Source: Thinopyrum elongatum
Taxonomy: Eukaryota > Streptophyta > Magnoliopsida > Poales > Poaceae
DNA length: 64,000 bases
Direction of reading: 5' to 3'
Assembly: GCA_011799875.1 (NCBI GenBank)
Contig: CM022297.1
Location: 446,821,292-446,885,291, forward strand
Of the stretch, positions 35,882 through 46,810 are shown in pieces. The first letter of the stretch is position 1. Each line of letters opens with the position of its first letter. The translations under genes and the position numbers were made by a program. The notes below the pieces were generated by a model. It worked only from the letters and a program-made list of their open reading frames with translations, was not told the DNA's origin and ran no database searches.

Positions 35882-37448
35882 TGCTACTTCTTGAGCTTGT
35901 GTTGATTTTTCCCTTGAAGAGGAAAGGGTGATGCAACAAAGTAGAGATAAGTATTTCCCTCAGTTAAGAACCAAGGTATCAATCCAGTAGGAGGGCACCC
36001 AAATCTCCAATAGTTGCACCTGCACAAAATAACAAACACTTGCACACAACGCGAAAAAGGGGTTATCAATCCCTTCATGGTCACTACCAAAAGTGAGATT
36101 TGATAGAGATAGGTATAAAAGATAAGTAAAAGTGCAAAATAAAGTAAATATAAATAAAGTGCAGCAAGGTATTTTTGTATTTTTGGCTTTATAGATCTGA
36201 AAATATATGATGAGAAATAGATCCGGGGGCCATAGTTTTCACTAGAGGCTTCTCTCTTGAAAGAACGCATACGGTGGGTAAACAAATTACTGTTGAGCAA
36301 TTGATAGAAAAGCGCAAAGTTATGACGACATCCAAGGCAATGATCATGAATATAGGCATCACGTCCGTGACAAGTAGACCGAAACGATTCTGCGTCTACT
36401 ACTATTACTCCACACATCGACCGCTATCCAGCATGCATCTAGTGTATTAAGTTAACAAGAACGGAGTAACGCGTTAAGCAAGATGAAATGATGTAGAGGG
36501 ATAAACTCAAGCAATATGATATAAACCCCATTTTTTATCCTTAATGGCAATAATACAAATACATGCCTCGCTACCCTTATTGTCACTGGGTGAGGACACC
36601 GCAAGATTGAACCCATCACAAAGCACCTCTCCCATTGCAAGATAAATCAATCTAGTTGGCCAAACCAAATAAATAGATCGGAGAGAAATACAAAGCTATA
36701 TTAATCATGCATAAAAGAGTTCAGAAAAGACTCAAATAATATTCATAGATAATCTGATCATAAATCCACAATTCATCGGATCTCAACAAACGCACCGCAA
36801 AAGAAGATTACATCGGATAGAACTCCAAGAACATCAAGGAGAGCATTGTATTGAAGATCAAAGAGAGAGAAGAAGCCATCTAGCTACTAGCTATGGACCC
36901 GTAGGTCTGTGGTAAACTACTCGCACATCATCGGAGCAGCAAGGTTGATGTAGAAGCCCTCCGTGATTGAATCCCCCTCCGGTAGAGTACCGGAAAAGGC
37001 CCCAAGATGGGATCTCACGAGAACAGAAGCTTGCGGTGGAGGAAAAGTATTTTTGGTGTGCCCTCTGGTGTAGGGGGACTATTTGGGTATTTATGGAGCC
37101 AAGATTAGGGTTAGGAGAGTCCCGAGGGGCCCACAAGCCCTGGATGCGCGCCCCCTAGGGCGCGGCCTCCAGGCTTGTGGCCTTCTCGTGGCTCTTCTGG
37201 CCTCCTCCCGAAGCTTCGTGGGTGTCTTCTGGTCCAAGAAAAATCATCGTAAAGTTTTATTCCGTTTGGTATTGATTTTCTATAAAGAAAAAACTAGGAA
37301 AAAACAGCAACTGGCACTGGGCACTATGTTAATAAGTTAGTCCCAAAAAATGATATAAAATAGCATAATAATGCATATAAAACATCCAAGATTGATAATA
37401 TAATAGCATGGAACAATCAAAAATTATAGATACGTTGGAGACGTATCA
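35882..37448 (-). repeat. Element B 5' LTR (family A)
   Basis: 1,567 bases from TGCTACTTCTTGAGC to GACGTATCA, closely matching 3426-5005 and 28860-30442, with a GC-rich inverted repeat at 37128-37182. Confidence 0.9.
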
Positions 37449-37603
37449 ATGGGGTACAAACTACAGGATGATCTACCTCGAGATCAAATGTGAATGAATC
37501 TCACCCTACGGTCTAAACCCCTCGGCTTATATAGTCACCGGGGGTACCTAGGTTACATGTAGGTCAGTTACATCAAGGCGTAAACATGTCAATGATTCAA
37601 ACT
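37449..37603. other. Unassigned 155-bp spacer between two LTRs
   Basis: It contains TATATAGTCACCGGGGGTACC and has the look of a retroelement LTR remnant, but there are no ends and no partner in the window. Not identified. Confidence 0.3.
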
Positions 37604-39085
37604 TGTCTTGGGATTTTCCACGAAGAAGGGTGAAGCAATATAGTAGTTGATAAGTATTTCCCTTGGTGAGAACCAAGGTTATCGAACCAAAAGAAGAACC
37701 ACGCAAATTCTAGTGAATAGTACCTGCACACACATGAGCAAATACTTGCACCCAACGCGAGCAAGAGGGTTGTGGTAGTGGTAGATAGATAAATTGCAAA
37801 ACAAAAGAAAAGTAAATCAATTGCAGCAAGGTATTTTTGGTTTTAGTAACATGATAAAGATAGACCCGGGGGCCATAGTTTTCACTAGAGGCTTCTCTCT
37901 TGAATAAATAACATACGGTGGGTAGACAAATTACTTTTTGGCAATTGATAGAAAAGCGCATAGTTATGACGTTATTCATGGCAATGATCATGTATATAGG
38001 CATCACGTCCGTAACAAGTAGGCCGACTCCTGCCTGCATCTACTACTATTACTACACTTCTAGAGCGCTTCTATGCTTGCCTCTCTACGTATTAAGTTCA
38101 TAACAAATAGAGTAATGCATGAGGTATGATGCCATGATGTAAACAGAATAAAACCAAACAATCTGATTAAACCCCATCGATTTACCCTTAATGACAACAA
38201 TACAAATACGTGCCTTGCTACCCTTTCTGTCACTGGGTGAGGACACCGCAAGATTGAACACATCACAAAGCACCTCTCGCACTGAAGATAAATCAATCTA
38301 ATTGGCCAAGCCAAACAGATAGATTGGAGAGAAATACAAAGCTATAACAATCATGCATATTAAAGTTTAGAAAAGAATCTTTCAATGAATAATATGATCA
38401 TAAACCCACAATTCATCGAATCCCAACAAACACACTGCAAAAGAAGATTACATTGAATAGAACTCCAAGAAGATCAAGGAGAACATTGTATTGAAGATCG
38501 AAGGGAAAGTAGAAGCCATTTAGCTACTAGCTATGGACCTGTAGGTCTGTGGTAAACTACTCACACATCATTGGAGGTGCAACAAGGATGATGCATAAGC
38601 CCTTCATGATCGATTCCCGCTCTAGCAGAGTACCGGAAAAGGCCTCCAGATGGGATCGTGGAAGAACAAAAGATTGAGGCGGCGGAAAAAGTGTTTCGGG
38701 TGGCTCTTTGTTGGTTTGTGAATATTTGGGAATTTATAGAGGTGGAATTAGGTCAAAAGGAGTTGCGTGGGACCAACGAGCTCAAGGGGGCGCCCCCCTG
38801 GGCGCACCGAGTGAGCTCGTCGCTCTCCCATAGATCTTCCGGCCTCCTCCCGAACGTTCTAGTGTCCCTTCTATTCCAGAAAAAATCACCGTAAAGTTTC
38901 ATCGTGTTTGGACTTCGTTTGGTATTGATTTTTTGAAAAGCTAAAAACAAACAAAAAATAGTAACTGGCACCGAGTTAATAGGTTAGTCCCAAAAAATGA
39001 TATAAAATTTCATATAAAGTATCCAAGATTGGTAATATAATAGCATGAAACAATCAAAAATTATAGATGCGTTGGAGATATATCA
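37604..39085 (-). repeat. Diverged family-A-like LTR with adjacent polypurine tract
   Basis: On the minus strand it starts TGATATATCTCC and ends near 37604. It aligns with family A throughout but is clearly older. The complement of 39086-39099 (AAGCTTGGGGATGC) is a polypurine tract, so this is the 3' LTR of a minus-strand element whose interior was lost after about 39148. Its hairpin at about 38767-38830 has arms ACGAGCTCA and TGAGCTCGT, different from family A but still paired. Confidence 0.75.
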
Positions 39086-39147
39086 GCATCCCCAAGCTTA
39101 ATTCCTACTCGTCCTCGAGTAGGTAAATGATAAAAATAGATTTTTTT

Positions 39148-40028
39148 TAACCTAGGGTTGAAGGAGACCTGAAGGATTTGCAGAAGCGTCCAAGGGGAAT
39201 GAGGAATCCTCAAATAGTAAATGCAAGCCAACAACATGTTGATATTTAACCTAGGGTTGAAGGAGACCTGAAGGATGTTGGACATCCAAAACCCAGCACG
39301 AGTGTGCACACAAATTTTGGTGTTGGAACATTGGAAGATCTTGATTCAATTGTTGAGGGAAATCATGAAGGATCAAAAGGTATTGATGAGATATCCATTA
39401 AATATATTGATTCAGGAGAATCATACAACAGAAAGACTGCAATTTTTGACATTTATTTCTCCTATAGAATTGCAGAAGGCCTTGAATTTGATCGAGAACC
39501 TAAGTCCATGGCAAAGTGCATGAAGCGCTCAGACTGGTCCAAATGGAAGGCATCAATTGAGGATGAATTGCACTCGCTCACAAAAGAGGGGTATTTACTG
39601 CAGTAATACCCGCTCCTCAGCATGTGTTCCCCGTGGGAGCAAAATGGGTTTTTGTTCATAAGAGGAACAAGAACAATGAGGTGGTGAGATACAAGGCGAG
39701 GCTTGTAGCACATGGATTCACGCAAAGACCTGGCATCGATTATGATGAAACGTATTCTCCTGTTATGAGTGGAACAACATTTTGATATTTAATATCACTG
39801 GTAGTGAAAATGAATTTGTCTATCCAATTGATGGATGTTGTGACTGCATATTTATATGGGTCACTGGATTCAGATATTTATATGAAAGTTCCTGAGGGAA
39901 TGAAGCTTTCGAATCCAAAGGCTAATCTCAACAATGTATTGCATAAAGCTTCAGAAGTCATTGTATGGCTTGAAGTAGTCGGGAAGAATGTGGTATAACT
40001 GACTGAGTGCATTCCTTCTTCAGAAGGG
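39148..40028 (+). pseudogene. Copia pol fragment (reverse transcriptase N-terminal part)
   Basis: Ty1/Copia reverse transcriptase signature peptides are readable on the plus strand: SMAKCMKRSDWSKWKASIED, VGAKWVFVHKRNKNNEVVRY, KARLVAHGFTQRPGIDYDET and, after a stop near 39784, MDVVTAYLYGSLDSDIYMKV. The piece is frameshifted and begins abruptly after an unrelated LTR. Two copies of AACCTAGGGTTGAAGGAGAC (39149 and 39247) mark a local duplication. The gene continues at 51219 after removal of a solo LTR. Confidence 0.85.
40024..40028. repeat. Target-site duplication AAGGG, left copy
   Basis: Repeated exactly at 51219-51223, bounding the family-A solo LTR inserted in the Copia pol gene. Confidence 0.9.
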
Positions 40029-40728
40029 TGCTACTTCTTGAGCTTGCGTTGTTTTTTTCCCTTGAAGAGGAAAGAGTGATATGCACAAAGTAGAGATAAG
40101 TATTTCCCTCAGTTAAGAACCAAGGTATCAATCCAGTAGGAGGAACATCCAAGTCTTCAATAGTTGCACCTACACAAACAAACAAATACTTGTACCCAAC
40201 ATGAAAAAGGGGGTGTCAATCCCTTCACGGTTAACTGCAAGGATGAGATCTGATAGAGATAGGTATAAAAGATAAATAAAAGTGCAAAATAAGGTAAAGG
40301 AATAAATTGCAGCAAGTTATTTTTGTGTTTTTGGTTTTATAGATCTGAAAATATATGATGAGAAATAGACCCGGGGGCCATAGTTTTCACTAGAGGCTTC
40401 TCTCTTTAAAGAACACATACGGTGGGAAAACAAATTACTGTTGAGCAATTGATAGAAAAGCGCAAAGTTATGACAACATCCAAGGCAATGATCATGAATA
40501 TAGGCATCACGTCCGTGACAAGTAGACCGAAACGATTCTGCATCTACTACTATTACTCCACACATCGACCGCTATCCAGCATGCATCTAGTGTATTATGT
40601 TAACAAGAATGGAGTAACGCCTTAAGTAAGATGACATGATGTAGAGGTATAGATCCAAGCAATATGGTATAAACCCCATCTTTTTATCCTTAATGGCAAC
40701 AATACAAATACGTACCTCGCTACCCCTA

Positions 40729-42142
40729 TGATACATCTCCGTCGTATCTACTTTTCCTAACGCTTTTCCTCTTGTTTTGGACTCTAATTTGCATGATTTG
40801 AATGAAACTAACCCGGTCTGACGCTGTTTTCAGCAGAACTACCATGGTGTTGTTTTTGTGCAGAAATAAAAGTTCTTGGATTGGAACAAAACTTTGCGAG
40901 GAATTTTTATACAATAAAAGATAATTTCTGGAGCCAAGAACCACCGAAGGGGGGCACCTGGGTGGGCACAACCCACCAGGGCGCGGCCTCCCCTCCAGGC
41001 GCACCCAGGTGGGTTGTCCCCACCTGGTGACCCCGTAGACCTCAACCCTAATACTATAAAATCACATTTTCGGAGGAAAAAATGAGGGAGAAAGAATTAT
41101 CGCGTTTCACGAGATGGAGCCACCGCCACCTCCTGTTCTTCATCGGGAGGCCAGATCTGGAGTCCGTTTGGGGCTCTAGAGAGGGGGATCTTTGATCTTC
41201 GTCATCACCAACCCTTCTCCATCACCAATTCCTTGATGCTCCCCACCAGGAGTGAGTAATTCCTTCGTAGGCTCGCTGGTCGGTGAGGAGTTGGATGAGA
41301 TTCATCATGTAATCGAGTTAGTTTTGTTAGGGCTTGATCCCTAGTATCCATTATGTTCTGAGATTGATGTTGCTATGACTTTGCCATGCTTAATTCTTGT
41401 CACTTTGGGCCCGGGTGCCATGATTTCAGATCTGAACCGTTTATGTTATCACCATTATATCTATGTTCTAGATCTGATCTTGCAAGTTATATTCACCTAC
41501 TACGTGTTATGATCCGGCAACCCCGGAGTGACAGAAGTCGGGACACTTCCCGGTGATGACCGTAGTTTGAGGAGTTCATGTATTCACTATGTGTTAATGC
41601 TTTGTTCCGGTTCTCTATTAAGAGGAGGCCTTAATATCCCTTAGTTTCCAATAGGACCCCGCTTCCACGGGAGGGTAGGACAAAAGATGTCATGCAAGTT
41701 CTTTTCATAAGCACGTATGACTATTTACAGAATACATGCCTACATTATATTTATGAACTGGAGCTAGTGCCGTATCACCCTAGGTTATGACTGTTATATG
41801 ATGAATATCATCCAACGAATTCACCGATCCAATGCCTATGAATTTCTCTCATATTGTTCTTGCTAAGTTACTACTGCTATTGTTACTATTGCACTTGCTA
41901 CAAAATCATTGCTATCACTGTTACCGTTACTATTACTATTGCTACTACTATCAAAACTATCATACTACTTTGCTACTGATCACTTTGTTGCAGATAATTA
42001 ATCTCCAGGTGTGGTTGAATTGAAAACTCAGCTGCTAATACTTGCAAATATTCTTTGGTTTCCCTTGTGTCGAATCAATAAATTTGGGTTGAATACTCTA
42101 CCCTCGAAAACGGTTGCGATCCCCTATACTTGTGGGTTATCA
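40729..42142 (+). repeat. E3 5' LTR
   Basis: 1,414 bases, TGATACATCTCC to GGGTTATCA. It contains a GC-rich inverted repeat at 40955-41029, a TATA box CTATAAAAT at 41054-41062, and a pyrimidine-rich TACTATTGC-type tract at 41865-41965. Confidence 0.95.
41054..41062 (+). promoter_or_regulatory. TATA box of E3 5' LTR
   Basis: CTATAAAAT lies 25 bases downstream of the end of the GC-rich hairpin. The 3' LTR has the same arrangement at 49254. Confidence 0.55.
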
Positions 42143-42153
42143 AGACCTTTTTC

Positions 42154-42171
42154 TGGCGCCGTTGCCGGGGA
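42154..42171 (+). other. E3 primer-binding site (tRNA-Asp)
   Basis: TGGCGCCGTTGCCGGGGA is fully complementary to the plant tRNA-Asp(GUC) 3' end, 11 bases after the 5' LTR, as in Athila-lineage elements. Confidence 0.85.
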
Positions 42172-42220
42172 ACATAGCTATATTTGTTGAGTCACTTGGG
42201 ATTATTATCAAATTATCATT

Positions 42221-44548
42221 ATGAAGAATCTGAAGGATGCTAAGACTAAGATTTTTCCCTCTAAAACAAGGGGAGGTAAGGAACTGCCATCTAGCTCTGC
42301 ACTTGATTCACCTTTTGTTATAAGTAGACTTGCAACACCACCACATGCTATTAATCCTGATAGGTCGCAAGTTATTGATGATTCTACTTCTGCTATGAAT
42401 GATACTCATGATGATGCTAGTACATTGCATGATGATAATGTGCCACTAGGTGAATTTCTTGATGAACAACTTGCTAGAACTAAAGCTTTTGAGAATGCTG
42501 AAACTGATGGAATTGTTGAGACTGATGAAGAGCTTGAAACTGAAAATCTTGAAACACCTATTAGGTCTAGTTCTCCTAGATATGAATTGCCTAAGATACC
42601 GGAAGGTTATGTTATGGATGAGGAGCCAACTAGAGACTTTCTTGCTTGCAATGATAGGGATGATCTTAAGAAATTATTATGCAAACTGAAAGAAAAATCT
42701 CTGAATGCTAGGATGAAATATGATCCTAAGTTTGCTACTTCACCTATCTTTGTTGATGATAAGGATTATGAATTCTCTGTCGACCCAGAGTTAATTACTT
42801 TGGTTGAATCTGATCCTTTCCATGGTTATGAAACTGAAACTTTTGTGGCACATCTTACTAAGTTGAATGACATAGCCACCCTTTTTGCTCATGATGAGAA
42901 GATTCGCTATTATTATATTCTCAAATTATTTCCGTTCTCATTAAAGGGTGAGGCTAAGACTTGGTATAATACTCTTGCTCCTGGTTGTGTGCGTAGTCCC
43001 CAGGATATGATTTATTACTTCTTTGAGAAATATTTTCCTGCTCATAAGAAACAAGTTGCCTTACATGAAATATTTAACTTTGCGCAAATTGAAGAAGAGA
43101 GTCTCCCGCAAGCTTGCGGGAGGCTTCTCCAATTGCTTAATGCTTTGCCTGATCATCCTCTTAAGAAAAATGAAATACTTGATATCTTCTATAATGGACT
43201 AACCGATGCTTCTAGGGATTTCCTAGATAGTTGTGCTGGTTGTGTTTTCAGGGAACACACTGTTGAACAAGCTGAAGAACTATTGAATAACATATTGAAA
43301 AATTATGATGATTGGACTCTTCCTGAACCACCGCTTAAACCTACTCCGAAGAAGAGGGGTATCTTATATCTCAGTCCTGAGGATATGCAAGAGGCAAAGA
43401 AATCAATGAAGGAAAAAGGTATTAAAGCTGAGGATGTCAAAAATTTACCTCCTATTGAAGAAATACATGGGCTTGAAACACCACCACTACCTAAGGTGGT
43501 AGAGGTAAATTCCTTAATGAAATTCAATGACAATGATAATCCTTATAATATGCATCCTAGTCAATGCCTTTATGAGTTTGATAATTACATTAGGAAGCAA
43601 GATCACTTCAATGCAAATGTTATGAAACAGTTGAAATACAATTCTGATATGATTGCTTGCTTGAGTGACTTGTTATTTAGAATTACCAATGATGTTAGAG
43701 GTGTAGGAAAGCATGCCTCTATGGTTCAAACTCAATTAGAACAAGTTGCTAAATCTCAAAGAGAATTGCTTGATGAAATGAATAATAATATCAATGATCA
43801 TGCTATTAGAGTAATGACTAGAGGAGGTAGAATGACTCAGGAACCACTTTATCCTGAGGGACACCCAAAGAGAATTGAACAAGACTCTCAAAGAATTAAC
43901 ACTGATGCACCTAGTCCTTCTAAAAAGAAAAAGAAGAAGAAAAATGATAGGACTTTGCATGCCTCTAGTGAACCTGAAATAGAAAAACCTCCTGATAATG
44001 ATAATGATGTTTCTATCCCTAATGCTGAAACTCAATCTGGTAATGAACACTCACCTTCTGACAATGAAAAAGATAATGATGAGGTTCATGAAGACACTCA
44101 AACAAATAATAAAGAACCAGACAATGATGTTGAAATAGAACCAGTTGTTGATCTTGATAACCCACAACCCAAGAATAAAAGATATGATAAAAGAGACTTC
44201 GTTGCTAGAAAACATGGTAAGGAAAGAGAACCGTGGGTTCAAAAACCTATGCCCTTTCCACCTAAGTCAACTAAGAAGAAAGATGATGAAGATTTTGAAC
44301 GCTTTGCTGAAATGATTAGGCCAGTCTTTTTGTGTACCCGCTTGACTGATATCTTAAAAATGCCTCCTTATGCAAAATACATGAAATACATCATCACCAA
44401 TAAGAGAAAAATACCGGAAGCTGAAATCTCCACCATGCTTGCTAATTATACTTTTAAGGATGGAGTACCTAAAAAAACTTGGAGATCCGGGAATACCAAC
44501 TACACCTTGCTCCATCAAAAGAAATTATGTCAAAACTGCTTTATGTGA
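42221..44548 (+). CDS. E3 gag protein
   Basis: A 775-codon intact frame starts at the first ATG after the primer site. Gag forms the particle that packages element RNA. The N-terminal 130 residues are acidic; the capsid-like core has FVAHLTKLNDIATLF, ILKLFPFSLKGEAKTWYNTL, YYFFEKYFPAHKK and LQLLNALPDHPLKKNEILD (about residues 210-330). The later part has a basic run (PSKKKKKKKNDR) and a long Asp/Glu/Asn-rich region. The pattern matches Athila-type gag. The natural continuation into protease is in the +1 frame: after VPKK at 44471-44477 (seven A) the gag frame reads into an unrelated tail and ends at 44548. A single extra A, or programmed recoding, explains this. Confidence 0.85.
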   Translation: MKNLKDAKTKIFPSKTRGGKELPSSSALDSPFVISRLATPPHAINPDRSQVIDDSTSAMNDTHDDASTLHDDNVPLGEFLDEQLARTKAFENAETDGIVETDEELETENLETPIRSSSPRYELPKIPEGYVMDEEPTRDFLACNDRDDLKKLLCKLKEKSLNARMKYDPKFATSPIFVDDKDYEFSVDPELITLVESDPFHGYETETFVAHLTKLNDIATLFAHDEKIRYYYILKLFPFSLKGEAKTWYNTLAPGCVRSPQDMIYYFFEKYFPAHKKQVALHEIFNFAQIEEESLPQACGRLLQLLNALPDHPLKKNEILDIFYNGLTDASRDFLDSCAGCVFREHTVEQAEELLNNILKNYDDWTLPEPPLKPTPKKRGILYLSPEDMQEAKKSMKEKGIKAEDVKNLPPIEEIHGLETPPLPKVVEVNSLMKFNDNDNPYNMHPSQCLYEFDNYIRKQDHFNANVMKQLKYNSDMIACLSDLLFRITNDVRGVGKHASMVQTQLEQVAKSQRELLDEMNNNINDHAIRVMTRGGRMTQEPLYPEGHPKRIEQDSQRINTDAPSPSKKKKKKKNDRTLHASSEPEIEKPPDNDNDVSIPNAETQSGNEHSPSDNEKDNDEVHEDTQTNNKEPDNDVEIEPVVDLDNPQPKNKRYDKRDFVARKHGKEREPWVQKPMPFPPKSTKKKDDEDFERFAEMIRPVFLCTRLTDILKMPPYAKYMKYIITNKRKIPEAEISTMLANYTFKDGVPKKTWRSGNTNYTLLHQKKLCQNCFM

Positions 44549-45017
44549 TTTAGGAGCTGGTGTTAGTGTTATGCCTTTCTCTTTATATAAAAGACTTGAT
44601 TTGAATAAACTCACACCTACTGAAATATCTTTGCAAATGGCTGACAAATCAACTGCCATACCTATCGGTATTTGTGAGGATGTGCCCGTTGTTGTTGCAA
44701 ACGTTACTATCTTAACTGACTTTGTTATACTTGAGATGCCCGAGGACGACAACATGTCGATTATCCTTGGTAGACCATTTTTGAATACTGCAGGGGCTAT
44801 TATTGATTGCAATAAAAGCAAGGTCACTTTTCATATCAATGGTAATGAGCACACGGTGCACTTTCCGAAGAAACAATTCCAAGTGAATGGTATTAATGTT
44901 ATTGAAAAATCTCCGACAATCACTATTGGAAGTTTTCAACTACCTCTACCAATTGCCAAAAAGAAATATGAAATGCTTATTGTTGGGGACATTCATATCC
45001 CCGTTGAGGTAACTTAG
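44471..45017 (+). CDS. E3 protease domain (+1 frame to gag)
   Basis: It continues gag in the +1 frame as LGDPGIPTTPCSIKRNYVK, followed by TALCDLGAGVSVMPFSLYKR, the retropepsin active-site Asp-Leu-Gly-Ala. The second half of the fold reads MSIILGRPFLNTAGAIIDCN. It ends at 45017 after HIPVEVT. It would mature the gag polyprotein. It has no start codon of its own at a sensible place, so it needs frame recovery at the A run. No pol follows. Confidence 0.8.
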
Positions 45018-45793
45018 TGTTTTACGAAAGTTCTTCGGTTTCATTCTAATCGAAAGTGGTTGTTAATAAGACTTGATCAACCTTATTAATGGATCATTTT
45101 TGAGAGGTATGAAGTTGATGAATTTAGTAAGCACTACCTTCTGTCCCTACCTTTTGTTTTCTTTTTTTATTAGTTAAATAAAATAAAATGCCATGTTTTA
45201 TCTGTTTTCTGAATTTCCCGTGCAATAAAAAATGACCGAAATATAAAGGTTCTCAGAATGCTCTGAAAATTTAATATGATTTTTTTCTGAATTTTTGATG
45301 CAAATAACACCAAAGGGGGGGTGCACCAGGTGGGCACAACCCACCTGGGCGCGCCAGCACCCCCAGGCGCGCCCTGGTGGGTTGTGGTCCCCACGTGGGA
45401 CCCCTCACTTATCTCTTTAGTCCATGTCACCACCTACCTCCAGAAAAAATCACCATTGCTCTTTCTCTCGTGTTCTTGCTCCCAAACCCGCGGATTTCGA
45501 TCTCTTTGCTCGAAGCTCCATTTCCAAAACTGTTTCTGGGGATTGTTGCTTGGTATGTGACTTCTCCATTGGTCCAATTAGTTTTTGCTTTAGTGGTTTA
45601 TACTTTGAATAATTAGTTACTCTTGGTGCTGCTGTAGATGAGCTTGCATGTTGAATTCTTAGAGTTCTAAGTAGTTTGAATGCTTGATATGGCCTCTATG
45701 CATCCCTATGAGTAGTTGCTATCAATCTTGTGAAGTTTTGTTGAGAAAAATTTTGTGGACTAAAAATTTCAGAATTTTGTTCATAGGAAAAAG
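45018..45793 (+). other. E3 spacer between protease and third ORF, with large inverted repeat
   Basis: No gene is supported. At 45317-45400 there is a GC-rich inverted repeat (CACCAGGTGGGCACAACCCA and TGGGTTGTGG) much like the hairpin in the LTR promoter. The part 45530-45793 could act as leader of the third ORF. Confidence 0.55.
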
Positions 45794-46810
45794 ATGAGTA
45801 TCTTTAGGAAGTTTGCTTCCAAGAAGAACTCCAAGGGAGTTATTGGGGAGTCATCTGACAGTGATCTCCGCACCCGGAGAATGGCGGAGGTATGGCCGTG
45901 CGAGTGGCCGCATAACCCATTCATGGAGGGAGCCGGAATCCGTCAAGAGTTTGCACAATATGCTACTAATGCCGGCCTCACCGACTTCATCGCAGCTGAG
46001 TGTGAACAATATCATCTCCTCACAAATTCCTTTGTGCAATTTTTTCATTTCATAAGTAGGAATAATCCTCCTGAGGTGCAGTTTAATTTATATGCTGAAA
46101 CCCATCAGATACCACTCACTGAATTTTGTGACATATGCTTGATCCCTTCTGACGGGGATTTAGTAGAGCCTAGGCCCACAAAGTTTGATGGTTTTTACCG
46201 CACTCTGACAGTGGGGGATGAGAGAGGGGTGTCAGGTGTCACCGCCACTAGCTTACATTTTCCTGCCGTGCATTATTTTGCTCTATTCATTGCGAAGTGT
46301 TTGCTTGCTAGAGAGAAGGTAGGTGCACTCAGTGCCCCGGACTTCGCTGTCTTACGCCGTGCACTTTACGGCGACAACACTTATAGCTTGGGAGCTATTG
46401 TGGCATATCGCCTCCACATTAACAGATCCAAGGGTAAAATACATGGTGGTATTTATGCTACTCGCCTGGCGAGTCACTTTAACATTTAGATACGCCAGCA
46501 TGATTATCCCTTGCCCAAGGTTTACCTAGATTGCCAGGCTATGGCACATCACCACTTTATTGATAGCGAGAACACCACTATGGATGTTCCTTATAACTTG
46601 GTCTTTAGTGAGATTACCCGTGATGTTATTCCGTTGCCTGCACCTGCTTTGTTTGATCCTATTGCCAGGGGCGGATACAGGATCATGCCTGAGGACATTG
46701 TCGCCTACCGTAATAACCTGGCTGCGGCAGAGGAGGAGCCTCAGGAGTGGGACCCTCAGGTGCCCGCTCCACAGCACTTCGAGGTGGGACCCGACGGTTA
46801 CTATGTGTGA
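45794..46810 (+). pseudogene. E3 third ORF (Athila ORF-like?), one in-frame stop
   Basis: The frame from ATG 45794 (MSIFRKFASKKNSKGV) runs 231 codons to TAG at 46487-46489, then continues in the same frame (from about 46511, KVYLDCQAMAHHHF) to 46810 (VGPDGYYV). It is about 338 codons if the stop is disregarded. Visible segments are WPCEWPHNPFMEGAGIRQEF, LLTNSFVQFFHF, FDGFYRTLTVGDERGVSGVT, HYFALFIAKCLLAREKVGAL and an acidic C-terminus. No membrane span, zinc finger or enzyme motif is seen. Position (after protease, before the polypurine tract) is that of env-like or Athila ORF genes in plant Gypsy elements; similarity to PF03078 (ATHILA ORF-1) is a guess from its look, not tested. Function unknown. 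Confidence 0.6.

Larger units (their letters stand above)
31600..37448 (-). mobile_element. Element B: family-A retrotransposon, left end displaced by X
   Basis: It contains the right 489 bases of a family-A LTR (31600-32088), a polypurine tract (complement of 32089 onward), a non-coding 3' region, a short gag-like gene, a primer site and a full 5' LTR (35882-37448). LTRs, primer site and UTRs match E1, but the coding cassette is different. The missing LTR part should lie left of the window, beyond X. No reverse transcriptase or integrase. Confidence 0.8.

Noticed and set aside
41865..41965. TACTATTGC microsatellite-like tract as a separate repeat
   Set aside because: It is part of the LTR and recurs at the same place in the 3' LTR (about 50070-50170).
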